In this document: positions 53,746-62,900 of the stretch, in pieces | How positions within the stretch are numbered: the stretch's first letter is position 1 | How the letters are laid out: every line of letters begins with the position of its first letter | Source: Methylophaga sp. | GTDB lineage: Bacteria; Pseudomonadota; Gammaproteobacteria; Nitrosococcales; Methylophagaceae | Length of the DNA: 64,000 nucleotides | Reading direction: 5' to 3' | Assembly: GCA_030148085.1 (NCBI GenBank) | Contig: JASBUF010000067.1 | Location: 1 to 64,000 of the forward strand | The notes under the pieces: model-generated | Seen by the model: the letters and a program-made list of their open reading frames with translations, nothing else | Told to the model about the DNA's origin: nothing | The model's database searches: none | Made by a program: the position numbers and the translations under genes

Positions 53746-54597
53746 TTACAGCGTCAGCATGGTTAATGCGGCAGCACCGATAGACAGCAGGAGGAACCCA
53801 TCCAGTTCAACTGCACGTTCCTGCCATTTCGCCAGCCAGGCCTGAACGGACTGATTGCTGATTGGCAAAAAGTTCACCGCTACAGGCAGACAACGCCCGA
53901 TGTTGAAGATGGCGATGATTGTGATTGCTGTAGTAACGTCTGCACTCAGCAAAGCAGCACCGGTCACGATATAAAGGATCGGTGTCTGTACGTATGTCAG
54001 GTAATTCATGCCCAGCGCATAGCCATACAACAGGCCAATTGTTGAAGAACGAAACCGAAAACGAGCGTCATGAGGTACTTGTGCACGACGTTGTGGATAA
54101 GGCATTTTCAAGAAGCCTAACTGGTGTGCGCCGTAGCCTATCGCCAGTGCCGCCAGCCCCATAACCATATGACTGAAAGCCAACTGTTCGAACAGGAAGG
54201 CACCAATCAGACCCAAACCGCCACCCAGAATTAGGGCACCGAAGGCATAGCCAATGGCATGGGTAATAAAGGTAGGTGTCCAGCGAGCCACTGAACCGAA
54301 AGAATACTTACCGGCCGGTCTCAACAGACTCAGACTGGAATAACCACACGGTGACCAGGTAGACAGTAAGCCACCAATAAAGGTCAAGACTAGAAACATG
54401 CCTGTCAGGGCAGTCGACATTTGTGTATTTAATAAGATGCCAGCCGTGACACCGACAGCAATCGCCGATAACATAATGGCGAATCTTGCACCGGCTGATT
54501 TTGACTCAGAAAAACTGATGGCATCTGGCACGCAGGCTGCACTGTTCTCGACGGTGGATGACTGACTAAAATTGCCAGCTTCTATATCTGCTCTCAC
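53746..54597 (-). CDS. mauF: Methylamine utilization membrane protein MauF
   Basis: MauF is a membrane protein required for methylamine dehydrogenase synthesis; its exact job is unknown. The start is GTG 54597, because an ATG two bases upstream is immediately followed by TGA in its frame and the GTG has an AGGAGGAG ribosome-binding site. The 283-residue protein has a polar 35-residue N terminus, then about seven helices with FIGGLLSTWSPCGYSSLSLL and GYALGMNYLTYVQTPILYI. It is first in mauFBEDAGLMN, facing the 600-base control region. Confidence 0.93.
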   Translation of the reverse strand: MRADIEAGNFSQSSTVENSAACVPDAISFSESKSAGARFAIMLSAIAVGVTAGILLNTQMSTALTGMFLVLTFIGGLLSTWSPCGYSSLSLLRPAGKYSFGSVARWTPTFITHAIGYAFGALILGGGLGLIGAFLFEQLAFSHMVMGLAALAIGYGAHQLGFLKMPYPQRRAQVPHDARFRFRSSTIGLLYGYALGMNYLTYVQTPILYIVTGAALLSADVTTAITIIAIFNIGRCLPVAVNFLPISNQSVQAWLAKWQERAVELDGFLLLSIGAAALTMLTL

Positions 54598-55197
54598 ATT
54601 CTCCTCCTCAGACTTACGTCTTTAGTTGTTGGTTGAAATAAATCTGAAACAACTATAGCCAGCCGAAATTGAGTGCCGTATCAAAAACTGGCATTGGAGT
54701 ATGAAGTTGGGGATATCCGGCATCGATGTTGCCGATTTTTGCTATTAACTCGCTTAAGAAAGGGAACTTTGTCGGATAGCATTCAGAACAAATCCGCAGA
54801 CTTTCCTTTCAAGAGCACAGTCGGTTCAGGGACTTAACACAAGTAACTCACTCCCCTCAGTACTCTCTAATAAGTAGATACAGCGCTTATCCTTTGTGGG
54901 AAGATCGCCTCGTCGAAGTTATGCATAACGGAATAGGACGCCAGAACCTTTGCGTGTCATGATGTGGGAATAGTCTTCGAGCCTGTTTCTTAGTCCCCAC
55001 ACCCTCCCATCCTTAAGATCGTTCACCGCTCTGATCAGGTGTTGCCGATTTATACTATCTAAGCTCAAAAAAAGACCTATTATGGTATCGACCACTAGTC
55101 AGCCCGATAAAAACAACAACATGGGCGAATCAGGACTTCTCTAATAAAAACAATAAAGTCCGGTCATCGCGACAACTCGGTTGCGAGGGAGAGATAC
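54598..55197. promoter_or_regulatory. 600-base divergent control region between mauF and the AraC-family gene
   Basis: No credible coding sequence was found. For mauF on the minus strand, TATAGT (54657-54652) is a possible -10 without a good -35, as expected for an activated promoter. Upstream of it lie dyads TGCC-N12-GGCA (54674-54693) and GGCA-N7-TGCC (54719-54733). The 12-mer TGTTGCCGATTT occurs twice in the same orientation, at 54727-54738 and 55040-55051. The palindrome CTGATCAG is at 55031-55038, next to the second copy. TATACT at 55051-55056 could be a -10 for the regulator gene. Confidence 0.6.
54918..54929. promoter_or_regulatory. Perfect 12-base palindrome GTTATGCATAAC
   Basis: A perfect dyad in the middle of the mauF/AraC control region. 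It could bind a dimeric regulator other than an AraC-type protein. By chance such a 12-base palindrome is uncommon but not negligible in 64 kb. Confidence 0.4.
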
Positions 55198-56199
55198 ATG
55201 CACCAAGAAAAAATATGGTTAGACAACCACCAAAAATTAGAGATTGATGCAGTTCGCTGCAGGTTATCCGATGTGTTAGAGCAAGCAGCCGCCTTACCGT
55301 TGTGGTCTCAGGACTACACGCAACTGGATAAAGGTCAATTTTCCGGGTCGGTCACCAGCGTCGCTTGTCAGGGTGTGCAGATATTCCGTGAAGCCATGAA
55401 TCGCTCCGTGGATGAACTTGCCAGCGCCCCACCCGATAGTTATGTCATTGGCTTACCGACGATTGTTGAGGGTGATGCCTTATGGAGTGGCAGCAAGTTA
55501 AGTAAAAACTCGCTGATCACCATGGATATAAATGACGAACTTCTGTTCAGAACCTCTCACTCATCAGAAATCACGGCCGCCGTCATTTCTGATGAGCGAC
55601 TTGAGGAATATGCCGAACGCGTTGAGAAGGTGGACCTTCGCCCGCTTATGAGCAAAGTCAATCCGGTCGAGACGCTGCCACCGGCCATACAAAGCCGCCT
55701 GTTGGCGACCTTATATATCGGCACAGAACATTTGGCGAAAAACATCGAAGACGGCACCAGTCATCCAAACAGTTGGCGTCACTTCGAAGACAGCGTACTC
55801 AGTATTTGTGTGCAGGCACTGATGGCAGCCAGCAATAACAACAGTCGTCATCATGAATACCGGGTTCATCGTTATATCGTGAAGAGTGTGCGTGAGCTGA
55901 CACTCGCACAACACTGTGACCCCATTACCATAGGCGAGATCTGCACCGCATTGAATATCAGTCGCCGCACACTGAATCACGCATTTCAGCAGGTACTCGG
56001 TATTACTCCAGTTGCCTATATGCGAAACATCCGCTTACACAAAATCCGGGCTGAGCTGCAGTACAAATCCCAACAAATTCATAACATTGCCTGTGTCGCC
56101 TCACATTGGGGCTTTTGGCACATGAGCCTGTTCTCGCGTTATTACCGCGAGCTATTCGGTGAGTGCCCGAGTGACACGCTGGAGCGCTCACGCCACTGA
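55198..56199 (+). CDS. AraC-family transcriptional regulator, probable mau activator
   Basis: The 333-residue protein has an N-terminal domain with LDKGQFSGSVTSVACQGVQI and FREAMNRSV, a pattern shared with EutR-like AraC regulators, and a C-terminal double helix-turn-helix (about 230-333) containing ITIGEICTALNISRRTLNHA and HIACVASHWG-like HNIACVASHWGFWHMSLFSR. A GAGGGAGAG ribosome-binding site precedes the ATG. It is divergent from mauF across a repeat-containing region. Paracoccus uses the LysR-type MauR at this position, so an AraC-type regulator is different. Inducer identity is unknown; an amine is likely. Confidence 0.88.
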   Translation: MHQEKIWLDNHQKLEIDAVRCRLSDVLEQAAALPLWSQDYTQLDKGQFSGSVTSVACQGVQIFREAMNRSVDELASAPPDSYVIGLPTIVEGDALWSGSKLSKNSLITMDINDELLFRTSHSSEITAAVISDERLEEYAERVEKVDLRPLMSKVNPVETLPPAIQSRLLATLYIGTEHLAKNIEDGTSHPNSWRHFEDSVLSICVQALMAASNNNSRHHEYRVHRYIVKSVRELTLAQHCDPITIGEICTALNISRRTLNHAFQQVLGITPVAYMRNIRLHKIRAELQYKSQQIHNIACVASHWGFWHMSLFSRYYRELFGECPSDTLERSRH

Positions 56200-56265
56200 A
56201 AATTCAGTGACATAAAGCGATGACAAAGATTCAGCCCCTACACATCATCTTTAGGAGATTTATTA

Positions 56266-56478
56266 ATGGGTTCATTTAGTATTTGGCACTGGCTGGTTGT
56301 TCTGGTCGTGGTCGCCCTTGTTTTTGGTACCAAGAAACTGCGTAACCTGGGTGGCGATCTGGGTGGTGCAGTCAAAGGCTTTAAACAGGCCATGAATGAT
56401 GAGCAAAACACCAGCGTGATTGAACATGCCGTCAATGACACTGACAGCGTGAACAGTAAAGCCAAACACAAGCAATAA
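56266..56478 (+). CDS. tatA: Sec-independent translocase subunit TatA
   Basis: The 70-residue protein has the usual short transmembrane helix (about 5-20, [15 protein letters not shown]), the conserved [21 protein letters not shown] amphipathic helix split by the FG hinge, and an acidic/polar tail. TatA oligomers form the export path for folded proteins. It follows the AraC-family gene by 66 bases and begins a tatABC set. Confidence 0.95.
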   Translation: MGSFSIWHWLVVLVVVALVFGTKKLRNLGGDLGGAVKGFKQAMNDEQNTSVIEHAVNDTDSVNSKAKHKQ

Positions 56479-56496
56479 ACATCATCTCGGCTTGCC

Positions 56497-56880
56497 ATGT
56501 TTAATATCGCCTTCCCAGAACTGATCGTCATCGTCGTTGTAGGACTGATTGTTATCGGCCCCGATAAACTGCCGAAAGTGGCACACACGCTTGGTGTGAT
56601 GATGGGCCGCATGCAACGCTTTATGAGCGCCGTTAAAAACGACATCGATCAAGAGTTGAAAAATAACGATCTGCTTCGTTTGCAGGAAGAGCTAAAACTT
56701 CAGCATGAAGGCCTCAATGAAGAACTTCGTATAGGCATGCAGCCGGTTGCTGACGTCATTCGTCGCCATGAGCCGACAACAATCGATTCAGAACCAGCCG
56801 AGCCCGCTCCGACTCAGGCCATAAACAAAGACACGGAGCAACAAGCACGCACCGCCAAACCAGAAGGAATCTCCACGTGA
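56497..56880 (+). CDS. tatB: Sec-independent translocase subunit TatB
   Basis: The 127-residue protein starts MFNIAFPELIVIVVVGLIVI with the conserved glutamate in the first helix and GPDKLPKVAHTLG after the hinge, the TatB pattern. The long charged helical tail fits TatB rather than TatA. TatB with TatC recognises twin-arginine signals. Its stop overlaps tatC by four bases. Confidence 0.95.
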   Translation: MFNIAFPELIVIVVVGLIVIGPDKLPKVAHTLGVMMGRMQRFMSAVKNDIDQELKNNDLLRLQEELKLQHEGLNEELRIGMQPVADVIRRHEPTTIDSEPAEPAPTQAINKDTEQQARTAKPEGIST

Positions 56881-57608
56881 GTAGCAAAGAAGAGTTTTTC
56901 AGCCACTTATTGGAGCTTCGCAACCGACTGTTGAAAATTGTGGCGGGCATACTGGTGGTCATGCTCGCTTTAGTCCCCTTCGCCAACGATATTTACCAGT
57001 TTCTGGCGACACCGTTGCTGCAAGCCTTACCCGAAGGTGGACAAATGATCGCCACCGAAGTCACCACCCCGTTCTTTGTTCCACTCAAAGTGGTGATGCT
57101 GGCCGCGTTCATCATCTCATCGCCCTATACGCTGTATCAGATCTGGGCTTTCATCGCCCCCGGCCTCTATGCCAATGAGCGCCACTTGGTCGCCCCCTTG
57201 GTCGTCACCAGTGTTTTTCTATTCCTATGCGGGATGGCGTTTGCCTACTTTCTGGTCTTCCCTGTCGTGTTCGGCTTCATCACCAGCACCGCCCCAGAAG
57301 GCGTCGCCGTGATGACCGACATCGGTAAGTATCTCGACTTCACGATTGGCCTGTTCATCGCTTTCAGCCTAGCCTTTGAAACACCGGTAGCCGTCGTGTT
57401 GATGGTCGCCGCAGGCATGGTAAGTGTCGTGGCACTGAAACAAGCCCGTTCCTACGTCATTGTCGGCGCATTCGTTATCGGCGCAATCATCACCCCGCCC
57501 GACATCATTTCCCAATTCATGCTCGCCATCCCGATGTGGTTGCTTTATGAAATAGGAATATTGGTTGCGGGCATGATGCAGAAGCCATCTGAACAGTTTC
57601 AAAGTTAG
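56877..57608 (+). CDS. tatC: Sec-independent translocase subunit TatC
   Basis: The 243-residue, six-helix TatC is the core receptor for twin-arginine signals. It has FSHLLELRNRLLK at the N terminus, the TPLLQALPEGGQMIAT periplasmic loop, SPYTLYQIWAFIAPGLY and the FAFETPVAVVL-like LAFETPVAVVLMVAAGM, and ITPPDIISQFMLAIPMWLLYE near the end. It probably starts at GTG 56877. The nearest obvious client in the window is MauA with its twin-arginine signal. Confidence 0.95.
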   Translation: MSSKEEFFSHLLELRNRLLKIVAGILVVMLALVPFANDIYQFLATPLLQALPEGGQMIATEVTTPFFVPLKVVMLAAFIISSPYTLYQIWAFIAPGLYANERHLVAPLVVTSVFLFLCGMAFAYFLVFPVVFGFITSTAPEGVAVMTDIGKYLDFTIGLFIAFSLAFETPVAVVLMVAAGMVSVVALKQARSYVIVGAFVIGAIITPPDIISQFMLAIPMWLLYEIGILVAGMMQKPSEQFQS

Positions 57609-57706
57609 GATTATCAGCAAGTTATTTCTGAGCTGACTTATGGCATACACTATTTAGGGTCAGAGTAAAAACAGTCCCCCAATGCACAAGAAAGGAGTGA
57701 GTGAGC

Positions 57707-58192
57707 ATGCCTGTCATCGACGTATCTCAAAACCTCAACACTTTCACGCTAACCTTTGTAGCCGAATTTAACGCTCCCATTCAGCGTATTTGGGACATCT
57801 ACGCAGACCCACGTCAACTTGAACGCATCTGGGGCCCGCCAAGCTATCCGGCCACGTTTGTAGACCATAAGCTCTCGGTGGGTGGTCATATGACCTACTT
57901 TATGACCAGTCCTGAAGGTGATAAGTACTGTGGCTACTGGCAAGTCACTTACGTTGAAGAGCCCAAACAGTTTATTTTTTACGATGGCTTTGCTGATACA
58001 AACTTTAATCCTATCCCCAATATGCCCCTATCCAAGAACACATACAGTTTCGAAGAAACAGAGAACGGCACTCGAGTCACCTACAGCAGCACATTCGCCA
58101 GCAGAGAGGGGCTAGAAAAAGTGATTGAAATGGGAGTCATTGAAGGTGCGACTGCTGCTATTAACCAGATTGATCAGTTTGTGGCAGAGTAA
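57707..58192 (+). CDS. SRPBCC/AHSA1 domain protein
   Basis: ATG 57707 is nine bases after GGAG and gives 161 residues; a GTG two codons earlier is too close to it. The sequence is typical of the activator-of-Hsp90 (AHSA1-like) START-related family: FNAPIQRIWDIYADPRQLERIWGP, GGHMTYFM, YCGYWQVTYVEEPKQFIFYD and TRVTYSSTF with a final helix. These proteins bind hydrophobic ligands or act as stress-related folds; the ligand is unknown. It lies 98 bases after tatC. Confidence 0.85.
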   Translation: MPVIDVSQNLNTFTLTFVAEFNAPIQRIWDIYADPRQLERIWGPPSYPATFVDHKLSVGGHMTYFMTSPEGDKYCGYWQVTYVEEPKQFIFYDGFADTNFNPIPNMPLSKNTYSFEETENGTRVTYSSTFASREGLEKVIEMGVIEGATAAINQIDQFVAE

Positions 58193-58222
58193 GTTCTCTT
58201 ACTTATATTAAAATTGGGGCTT

Positions 58223-59965
58223 TTATTTATTCGGCTCTAACTGTTGCTTTAGTCCACTCTCACGCTGATGACGACTATGAATGGTGTGTTGCAAAGCCTG
58301 CTCCGTCGCCAGAACTGAGAGGTCTTTTCTTGCCCGAGTAATCGCCGTGTATAGCAACTCCCGATTCAGAATCGGGCTAATTTCTTCGGGTAGAAGAATG
58401 CTGACCGCATCAAACTCTGAGCCCTGGCTCTTATGCACGGTCATGGCAAACACGGTTTCATGGGTGGGCAGTCGGTTCAGGCCAACCCAGCGTAATTCTT
58501 CGCCAAAATAGAAACAGGCTTTTAACTGGCCATCAGCATCTCGAAGTATGACCCCAATATCACCATTAAACAGCTGCTGGCGGTAATCATTCTGAGTAAT
58601 CATGATGGGGCGGCCAGGATAGAAGGTTTGATTGGTTCGCCAGCCTTTTTGAGCCAGAAAGCGTGTCATCAATCTGTTTACCGACATCACCGAATGTGGA
58701 CCTTGTTTTAACGCAGCGAGCACACGGAACTGATCAAAGGCCTGAATAATTTCCAACGCTGGGCGTTTATTTTCAACAGCGTCAATAAAGGCTTTATAGC
58801 CTGCCGTGAGGACATTTAGCAGACTGTGTTCATCCGGTCTGTGCCAAATAGATGCTGTCTGTCCATCCAGCATTTGTATTGCTGTCTCAGCATCCCCGGC
58901 ATTCACCCGCTCAGCCAGTTGACCAACCAAACTATCTTTATCAAAACGGTAGCTGTGCTGTAGACGGACGAAGCTGTCGGTGAGCAGTGCAGATGAGTTT
59001 TTTTGAGCATTGGCCCCCAAGCCCAATGATGGAAATTGCTCGACAAAATTGGCGGTAAACGCCCCCTGCTGACTCTCACTCAGGTTTGCCAATACGGCAC
59101 CAGATTCAACAGAGGCCAGTTGCTGACTGTCCCCCAGCAGAATCAGTCTGGCTCTGGCTGGCATCGCCCGCATTAACTTCGCCATCAGGCTGATATCGAT
59201 CATTGAGGCTTCGTCGATAATCAATACATCCAGCGGCAACAGTCGCTCAGCGTTATAACGCCCCTGATCGTTGTGCTCGGTCACGCCAAGCAAGCGATGC
59301 AAGGTTTTTACTTCAAAGTCTTGATGGCGACTGATTGACTGTTGCAAACGTGCCGCAGCTTTACCGGTTGGCGCTGCCAGACCGATACGCAGATCGGCTG
59401 CCTGCTGCTGAAGACATTGCAAAATTTTTAGCACGATGGTGGTTTTACCTGTGCCAGGGCCACCCGAAATGACGGCTAAGTGTCGACTTAAGGCCATCGC
59501 CACGGCGACTTTTTGCCAGTCGATACCATCAACCGGGGTCATCCACTCAGCCAGAGTTTGATCGAGCTTCGCATGATTTACATCAGCCACAGCATGCAGT
59601 CGTGAGCGAATGGCGGTGGCAACATCACGTTCATCCAACCAGTAGCGGTAGAGATAGAGCAAACCGTCTTCGGTCAGAACCATCGGCGCGTAGTCGCCGG
59701 GTCTGCCTATCGTTTTCGCAGACTGTAATTCTGCAGCCCAAACTTCAGGCTCTTTCGGTAAGACCGTTTTGAGCGGCAAGGCACATTCGGGTAACTGCCA
59801 CAGGTTCAGACAGACATGACCTTGCGCTACAGCTTCGGTCAGCACGCCTGCTGTTAGGCTGACAAGCTCATTTTGTGCTGCTTCTTTACGCGAAATAAAG
59901 GCGGAAAACTGGCAAGCCAGTTCACTAAAACCATGTTGTTTGAGCAGATTCATAGACTCAGTCAT
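58223..59965 (-). CDS. recD: Exodeoxyribonuclease V alpha subunit (RecD)
   Basis: RecD is the 5'-3' helicase of RecBCD. ATG 59965 overlaps the recB stop (ATGA), giving 580 residues. An N-terminal domain contacts RecBC; Walker A is ISGGPGTGKTTIVLKIL near residue 168; LIIDEASMID, LLGDSQQLASVESGAVL, RLQHSYRFDKDS and the late MTVHKSQGSEFDAV and YTAITRARKDL complete the superfamily 1B motifs. It is last in recC-recB-recD and convergent with the SRPBCC gene. Confidence 0.95.
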   Translation of the reverse strand: MTESMNLLKQHGFSELACQFSAFISRKEAAQNELVSLTAGVLTEAVAQGHVCLNLWQLPECALPLKTVLPKEPEVWAAELQSAKTIGRPGDYAPMVLTEDGLLYLYRYWLDERDVATAIRSRLHAVADVNHAKLDQTLAEWMTPVDGIDWQKVAVAMALSRHLAVISGGPGTGKTTIVLKILQCLQQQAADLRIGLAAPTGKAAARLQQSISRHQDFEVKTLHRLLGVTEHNDQGRYNAERLLPLDVLIIDEASMIDISLMAKLMRAMPARARLILLGDSQQLASVESGAVLANLSESQQGAFTANFVEQFPSLGLGANAQKNSSALLTDSFVRLQHSYRFDKDSLVGQLAERVNAGDAETAIQMLDGQTASIWHRPDEHSLLNVLTAGYKAFIDAVENKRPALEIIQAFDQFRVLAALKQGPHSVMSVNRLMTRFLAQKGWRTNQTFYPGRPIMITQNDYRQQLFNGDIGVILRDADGQLKACFYFGEELRWVGLNRLPTHETVFAMTVHKSQGSEFDAVSILLPEEISPILNRELLYTAITRARKDLSVLATEQALQHTIHSRHQRESGLKQQLEPNK

Positions 59966-62900
59966 TCGCCCTGCTCCTTCATGCATCTATCCAAGGCGTC
60001 CAATACTGCAAAGGGTGGCCGCTCAAAATACACCCCAGCCTGCCCCCATTCAGGCTGCATACCACGGATAAACAGATAATAGGCGCCACCAAAATGCTGC
60101 TCTGGATCGTAATCCGGCAGACGAAGTGTGAGATAACGATGTAAGGCCAGGCTGTAAATCAGGTATTGCAGCGGGTAGCCGTGTTTGATCATTTCCTCAT
60201 CCAGCCGCTCGCGACTGTAATCGCTTATAGCATCGCCGAGCCAGTTAGATTTGTAGTCGGCAATATAGAAGCGGCCATCAAATTCAAACACGAGATCGAT
60301 AAAGCCTTTCATAAAGCCTTGCAGCTTTTCAAAGTTCAACTGGGTCAGGATGGATTCCAGGACCGGCATAGTGTTGATGTGAGGTGTCAGGGCTTTTTTA
60401 AGTCGCTGCACTGTCAGTTCATTCACTGGGAAATAGAAGGCCATTTCATCCAGACGTTGCGCTTTGGTAATGGCCTGCAAACTCAACCCACTCTGCTCAT
60501 CTAGCGGTGTTTGAACCACTGCCGGTAGCCAGTCGTTGACCACCGGCTGCCATTTTTCATTGATACCAAACTGTTTCAGCGTTTTTGCAATGAGTTGCTG
60601 CCAGTCTTCACCTGTCGACTGAAAATCCCAGTGCTCAAATAGGCTATGCAGACAGGTACCTGCATTGGCACCACGAGGGAAGCCAAAGCGATCCTGTCGT
60701 GGCTCTGTTGGCTGCGGCCAGTCAGCGGTAATCGTTTCCGCATCGTAATCGGGCTTTTCGATATTGTGACCACGCGACAGACCACTGAAACTGCCGACAC
60801 GCCAGTGTGGCTGAACTTTGCCGCTGAATGTGCGAGCCGTGAGATTGGTTGCTGTCTGACTGTCTATGACTTCCATAGTCGCGCTTAACTCAGGTGCATT
60901 CTGGATGCCGATATTCTCAGGATGGGCTGCGGCCAGTTGCTTAAGGTCATCAAGCATCTGCGCTTCATCAACCTTGTCCTCACCGTGCAGCAAACGGAAC
61001 ATCGCCGTTCTGTCAGACTCTTTCGCAGCACCCCAGAGGATAATGCAACGCTCTCTGGCACGGGTCAGCGCAACATAGAGAAGACGTAAGTCTTCGGCTT
61101 TTTCTTCGAGTGCAACAACCGGCTCGGCTTCACTAAAACCAGGCTCACCGAAAGCCGCACAGGCTTCATTGTTTTCACCCCGGTGAAACACCATGACTGC
61201 CGGTTTTTGTCGCGGTTTGCCCTGATGCCAAAGATAAGGACAGAACACGACTGGGTATTCCAGCCCTTTACTGGTATGGATGGTGATGACCTTGACCAGT
61301 TGCTCATCACTTTCCAAGCGGATCTGAGCCGCATCCAGACCGTTGGCACTGGCCTGACGCTGTGAGGCAAACCACGCCAAGATTGCCTCCATTGTGCTGT
61401 TTCGACGGCTGGCATACGCTTGAACCAGTTCGGCCAAATGCATCAGGTTGGTCAGTTGGCGTTCACCGTCAGGCTGTTGCAGCAAGCGACGCTGAACATC
61501 AAGTTCAAGCAATAGCGATCGCAACATCACAATGAAGCCGCTATTGCGCCAGCGTTCGTGCAAGGTGACGAAATAATCGACCTGTTCCAGCCAGGCAGTA
61601 TCGTTATTTTGCAGATCAAATAACTGACCTGCAGTTTTGTTAAAAATCGGCGTTGTCAGGGCAGTCGCGATCAGGCTGTCATTGCTGGGATTCGCCACAG
61701 CCAGTAGCACCCTTTCCAGCATCACCGCCTGAGCAGAGTCGAATACATTGTCGCGTGACTGCTGCACACTGTTAATGCCCTGTGCCCGTAATGCCTGCTG
61801 AATCGCACTGCCTTGAGTGTGACTGCGTACCAGCACGGCAATATCACCGCCATTGAGAGGCCTAACCTCGCCGTTTTTGTCCGTAAGTTTGACCTCGCCT
61901 TGGGCCGACTGTTGGATAAGTTCCGCAATCTGTGCCGCCGAGATCCGTGCTGCACTGTCACCCATCTCGCCTTTGTTGATCTGATCCTTTTCTGCAGGTA
62001 ACCAGACAAACTCTAATGGCGCAGGCGTGCTGCCAGACAAGCTTAAGCCAGGTTCACCATCTTTGGCCGCTTTGACCGGATAAAACGGGATCGCATCATA
62101 AATAAAGGGCGTGTCCTGTCGATCGAACAGCGTATTGACCGCATCGACCAAGCGCTTGTGTGAGCGCCAGTTGGTATCCAGACTGAATTCATTTTCTGAT
62201 GCTTTCTTCGCATTGAGATAGGTAAAGATATCGGCGCCACGGAAGCTGTAGATCGCCTGCTTGGGGTCACCAACAAAAAATACCGGCTGTTCGCTGCCCG
62301 CGAAGATACTGCTGAAACACTCGTACTGAATCGGATCGGTGTCCTGAAACTCGTCAATCAGCGCCGCCTTAAACTGTTGACGAATGCGTGCAGCCAGCTT
62401 TTCACCTTGCTCCCCTTTCAAAGCTTGCTGCAAGTTAATCAATAGATCATCAAACGCCTGCACCTTGCTCTGCAGCTTGCGTTTGGGCAGTTCATCACAG
62501 AGGTATTGAGCCAACTGTTGATGAAGATGCTGAAGTTGAAGCTCACGCCCCTGCATCAGCATTTGCATGGCGTCATGAAGTGCCTCACAAGCATCCCATA
62601 AACTGAGTTCTGGCAATGCTTTATTTTTCTTTAGCGCCCCTTCCAACTCACTGCGGGTGAACTTGATGAACTTATCGAACAGCTGACTCGGCACCTCAGG
62701 GCTATTCATCAACTGCTGCATCTCAACAATCCAGCCCTCAACACTGGCTTTACGGTATTTGTTGCCATTCAGCAGATCGGCATCTCGCAGAACCGCGAGC
62801 GCTTGCTCTGCTTCCTGCAGCCAACGCTGACGAACATGAGCGAAGTTGCTATCAACCAATTGTTGGGCTGCATTAACGTCTATCGTCGGTAAAGGCAGGT

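Noticed and set aside
54701-54748. A 15-codon ATG frame in the mauF/AraC control region
   Set aside because: Very short, its GGAG is too close to the ATG, and it covers repeat sequences better explained as regulatory sites.
55557-55757. Minus-strand small frame inside the AraC-family gene
   Set aside because: Antisense to a conserved regulator frame with no start signals or domain.
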